Origin: Bdellovibrionales bacterium RIFCSPHIGHO2_01_FULL_40_29
Lineage (GTDB): Bacteria; Bdellovibrionota; Bdellovibrionia; Bdellovibrionales; Bdellovibrionaceae
Direction: 5' to 3'
NCBI GenBank assembly: GCA_001771815.1
Contig: MEPU01000004.1
Coordinates: 682,001-746,000, forward strand
DNA length: 64,000 nt
Numbering within the stretch: the stretch's first letter is position 1; the number at the start of each line of letters is the position of its first letter. Of the stretch, positions 61,442 through 64,000 are shown one piece after another. The translations under genes were made by a program, and so were the position numbers. The notes under the pieces were generated by a model. That model made no database searches and had not been told where the DNA came from. It saw nothing but the letters and a program-made list of their open reading frames with translations.

Positions 61442-61481
61442 AAAAAGTCCTTCGGGGCTCGCATCACCCCGAAGCGCAGAC
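61442..61481 (-). terminator. Terminator of the Crp/Fnr-type gene
   Basis: Immediately after the regulator stop, the transcript forms a stem CTTCGGGG / CCCCGAAG, extended by an outer AGTC/GACT pair, followed by five T residues. Intrinsic terminator. Confidence 0.9.
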
Positions 61482-62207
61482 TTAAAAATTACCTGATTTT
61501 GCAGCTAAACCATCACGATCTAAAATAATAATTTCTTTTCCATTCAGATCAATAAGGCCTTCGTTCTTAAATTCCGTCAAATGACGAGACAACGATTCAT
61601 TGATCGTACTCGCCAATTGTGCCAACTCATTGCGAGTCAGTTTTAAATTCAAGGATGTTCCACCCCGTGGCGACGGCACACCAAAACGATCGCCCAGCAA
61701 CACCAGCTGATAAGCAATTCGCTCTTGCACGGACGCTAAGTAATGAAGCTGGCTCGTGATCTCATATGTTTTAATATCTAACACGGCTTGTTCCAAAATA
61801 TTGCGAACCAGTGGATGAGCATGCGTCAGCAACTGAGTGATCGATTCCCGTTTGTAAATCCACACTGTGGTTTTTCGAACGGCTTTGGCATACGCCTGAT
61901 TGGGCTGTCCAAAAACAAGTGACTTATAGCCAAAGACTTCTCCAGGAGAGACGATTTTCGTAACATACTCAGGAGACGTCGTCCGCCCTCGGCTGCGATT
62001 CCTATTTACAAAAAGTTTCACACATCCTGATTTTATTAAATAGAGTCCCTTAGTGGTGTCACCTTCTTTAAAAAGAGTTTCGCCCTCTTCAAAAGTAGCG
62101 ACTTCATAAGGAATATCTTGAAGCTGGTTGAAACGATTTGAATCCAGTTCTTCCATATCGAAATTGTGTCCAGTTGCTAGCTTTATAGTGTCTGTTGAGT
62201 TTGACAT
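61482..62207 (-). CDS. Crp/Fnr-family transcriptional regulator
   Basis: A 241-residue regulator. cNMP-binding domain: EEGETLFKEGDTTKGLYLIKSGCVKLFV and VSPGEVFGYKSLVFG. C-terminal winged helix-turn-helix: LTRNELAQLASTINESLSRHLTEFKNEGLIDL. The cysteine cluster of oxygen-sensing FNR is absent, so it is not an Fe-S sensor. A perfect inverted repeat (62234-62249) just upstream may be its own operator. The signal is unknown. Confidence 0.92.
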   Translation of the reverse strand: MSNSTDTIKLATGHNFDMEELDSNRFNQLQDIPYEVATFEEGETLFKEGDTTKGLYLIKSGCVKLFVNRNRSRGRTTSPEYVTKIVSPGEVFGYKSLVFGQPNQAYAKAVRKTTVWIYKRESITQLLTHAHPLVRNILEQAVLDIKTYEITSQLHYLASVQERIAYQLVLLGDRFGVPSPRGGTSLNLKLTRNELAQLASTINESLSRHLTEFKNEGLIDLNGKEIIILDRDGLAAKSGNF

Positions 62208-62525
62208 GTCTTACACCTTTCTTGGCTTAAATATGCCTATCCATAGGCAGGTTAATTAAGAGTGTTTATAAAGTACGCACCACCTATGCTCACATTTTAA
62301 TGAACTTACTATGTGCTTACAATGGATTAAGCATACTTTGTTATCACCCATAGACAGAATTTATCCCGCCTCGATTTGAAGCTAAACACAAAACGTACAA
62401 ATTAACTTATCTTAATACTTTCAATTAGTTAGATGACACTTCTGAGAATAAAAGCCCCAGGGAAATGTTTAATTTTGACAATCATTCCGAATTCATTTTT
62501 AGTCTCTAAAACAAAAGGAGTTCTT
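62208..62525. promoter_or_regulatory. Divergent intergenic region with operator-like dyad
   Basis: This 318-base gap lies between the Crp/Fnr regulator and the divergent S1/P1 nuclease gene. Besides the dyad listed separately, CCATAGACA at about 62347-62355 repeats one half-site with one mismatch, and the rest is A/T-rich. No promoter matched well enough to call. No further gene is seen. Confidence 0.45.
62234..62249. promoter_or_regulatory. Operator-like inverted repeat near the Crp/Fnr regulator
   Basis: TGCCTAT-CC-ATAGGCA is a perfect 7-base dyad, 27 bases upstream of the regulator ATG. The half-site is unlike E. coli CRP (TGTGA) or FNR (TTGAT). Its proximity suggests autoregulation by the adjacent regulator. 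Confidence 0.55.
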
Positions 62526-63617
62526 ATGAATTTGAACCTATTAAAACTTTCTACTGCTTTAGCCGTTGCGGCAACAAGCACTCCAAAATTAGCACAAGCC
62601 TGGGGTGGCCGCGGTCACGATTCTATCTGCGAAGCTGCAGTGTTTTTAGTCAAAAATCCAAATCTCAAGGAGTACCTTCAGAATAAACCTCATATCATGG
62701 GCCATCTTTGCAATGTGCCTGATGTGCATTGGAAATCCTTGTCTGATGATTCTAGAAAGTTTGGTGATCCGACTCACTTTATTGATGCAGAAATCCTGGG
62801 ACTAAAAATCACCCAAATTCCAACGGACTATCAAAAAATTGTCGACACCTACACCGGCTCCGAAAATAAATTCCAAGATGGTTCTAAAATCTTCTCGGTT
62901 CCTAAAGAGCTCGGCTCTGTATGGTGGCGCGCCGATCAATTCTATCGCCGCGCGATCGAAGAGGGCAAAAAAGCAAAATCATCTCCAACACCTACAGGCT
63001 CTAAAGAAGAACAAAACGAAACCCTGCCATACAACCAAGCCGTCTATCAAATGACAGTCAACATGGGGCTGATGGGCCATTTCGTTGGCGATGCCAGCCA
63101 ACCATTCCACAACACCACCGACTATGATGGCTATGCTGCAAATCACGGCGGAATTCATGCTTATTACGAAGATACTGCTGTTTCTTACTTTGACTCAGAC
63201 CTGGTATCTCAAATCACCAAACGGGCCCACAAAATGAAGTCGCCCTCATTTCTAAAACCAAAATCAGTGATCGAGAAAATGCGCCTCTTCAGCGAACTCT
63301 CTGCAAATGATATCAAATCAGTTCTGAAAGCAGATCCCATCATTAAACCATCACAATTAAAAATTGAAAAAGGTATGAGTTTAAAAACACCCGCTGAACG
63401 TCAACCAGGCTCTGTTGGGAATAAGCGATTTCAAAAATTGATCATCGATCAAATGGCCAGATCCAGCCTGATGCTGGCGCACCTCTGGGACAGCGCCTAC
63501 GAAGAAGCCGGTCAGCCCGTCGCAAAAGCTTACAAAAGCTATCGCTACCCACTAACTCCAGAATTTGTAATGCCAGATTATTTTGATACCCCAGTAGAGA
63601 TAATCAAAAAGAAGTGA
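62526..63617 (+). CDS. Exported S1/P1-type zinc-dependent nuclease
   Basis: A 363-residue protein from the ATG at 62526, which follows AAAAGGAG. An upstream frame from 62433 is rejected. The signal peptide ends KLAQA, leaving Trp as the first mature residue, as in S1/P1 nucleases and zinc-dependent phospholipase C, whose N-terminal Trp coordinates zinc. Metal ligands fit W-GGRGHD, DVHWKS, DPTHFIDAE, MGHFVGDASQPFHN. It would degrade single-stranded nucleic acid or phospholipids outside the cytoplasm. Confidence 0.87.
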   Translation: MNLNLLKLSTALAVAATSTPKLAQAWGGRGHDSICEAAVFLVKNPNLKEYLQNKPHIMGHLCNVPDVHWKSLSDDSRKFGDPTHFIDAEILGLKITQIPTDYQKIVDTYTGSENKFQDGSKIFSVPKELGSVWWRADQFYRRAIEEGKKAKSSPTPTGSKEEQNETLPYNQAVYQMTVNMGLMGHFVGDASQPFHNTTDYDGYAANHGGIHAYYEDTAVSYFDSDLVSQITKRAHKMKSPSFLKPKSVIEKMRLFSELSANDIKSVLKADPIIKPSQLKIEKGMSLKTPAERQPGSVGNKRFQKLIIDQMARSSLMLAHLWDSAYEEAGQPVAKAYKSYRYPLTPEFVMPDYFDTPVEIIKKK

Positions 63618-63682
63618 GAAACTGATCTCTCACAAGGTCCCAGCAGCCCTCAAAACATCAGATAATCCATAAGGAATATCTT

Positions 63683-64000
63683 TTATATTGCGAACTGCTG
63701 GGAAATTATAAACAGATCTAAATGCAGCTGCAGATTTTCTGGCTTCTTTGTGGTGCACCAACTTCTGCGAGTGAGTCTTTTAATATGACTTCGAAGCAGA
63801 GCACACTTATGATTCACAGCAAATAATGGATCAAACTTCTTCTTACTTAATTGTTCATGCAGCCGATCTTGATGACGCAGTTTCTCGGCTCGATTGTATT
63901 GCTCGTACTGAATATTTGGAAAATGAGCTTTTACAATCCTCTGATAACTTGGACTAGCATCTGATTTTATGATCTGCGGAAGAGCCACTAACTTTCCAAT
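63683..64000 (-). CDS. Transposase, C-terminal part (continues past window)
   Basis: The minus-strand frame is open to the window edge, so the 5' part is missing. The visible 105 residues read ...IIKSDASPSYQRIVKAHFPN..., where the Asp is placed like a DDE catalytic residue, and end FDPLFAVNHKCALLRSHIKRLTRRSWCTTKK, a pattern seen at the end of many IS transposases. The IS family is not settled, and no terminal inverted repeat was located after the stop. It may be a complete element or a remnant. Confidence 0.65.
   Translation of the reverse strand: MGKLVALPQIIKSDASPSYQRIVKAHFPNIQYEQYNRAEKLRHQDRLHEQLSKKKFDPLFAVNHKCALLRSHIKRLTRRSWCTTKKPENLQLHLDLFIISQQFAI

Noticed and set aside
1-64000. tRNA, rRNA and CRISPR arrays
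   Set aside because: Gaps were read for cloverleaf ends, rRNA signatures and regularly spaced repeats. None was found, though a formal scan was not possible.

Overview
The window reads as a chromosomal segment of a Gram-negative, flagellated, AT-rich bacterium, most likely a Bdellovibrio-like member of the Bdellovibrionota. This is inferred from gene content and architecture, not from a database search. Supporting points are P- and L-ring flagellar genes beside a DivIVA-type protein in a diderm, csrA-fliW coupled to flagellar genes, menaquinone genes, a full-length ABCC-type transporter, FHA-domain genes downstream of a tadC-like gene, and several secreted hydrolases. No rRNA, tRNA or CRISPR array was seen. 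Coding density is very high, and only one gap slightly exceeds 300 bases.

Region by region: 1-1.4 kb holds menaquinone genes (partial menC, menA); 1.5-2.6 kb rmuC. From 16.05 kb down to 2.6 kb runs one long minus-strand flagellar block, flgF-flgG-flgA-flgH-flgI-flgJ-flgM-flgN-flgK-flgL-csrA-fliW, ending in a fused ABCC exporter. A near-perfect sigma-54 promoter lies just before flgF. From 16.3 to 18.4 kb are a lytic transglycosylase and aspartate kinase. From 18.4 to 22.1 kb are two paralogous, Cys-rich, Gly-rich secreted proteins in tandem. From 22.2 to 28.1 kb are glutathione peroxidase, a small secreted protein, recA-pncC-pgpA, a methyltransferase and an SPFH protein.

From 28.2 to 41.4 kb are alaS, a cyclic-nucleotide-domain/zinc-ribbon protein with an overlapping lipoprotein, an XRE regulator, the truA-rplM-rpsI run, a CFI-box/beta-barrel fusion, asd-pssA and a lipid/polyprenol kinase-like gene, then an exbB-exbD pair. 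From 41.5 to 49.7 kb are a sulfatase-fold lipoprotein lacking the catalytic signature and a minus-strand operon tadC-DUF192-FHA-FHA-FHA-unknown. From 49.7 to 57.9 kb are maf-yggS-proC-divIVA, a beta-barrel-like protein, an MFS exporter, a rhodanese and valS. From 58 to 64 kb are a secreted endonuclease-family protein, an unknown anchored protein, a 2OG oxygenase, TrmO, a Crp/Fnr regulator, an S1/P1-type nuclease and, at the edge, the C-terminal part of a transposase.

The most promising candidates for undescribed biology are the tadC-FHA operon (43.0-49.7 kb), the paired Cys-rich secreted proteins with a sigma-28-like promoter (18.4-22.2 kb) and the CFI-box/beta-barrel fusion with an internal signal-peptide-like segment (35.0-37.2 kb). 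A GTCTAG hexamer recurs between genes, usually in the orientation of the downstream gene.
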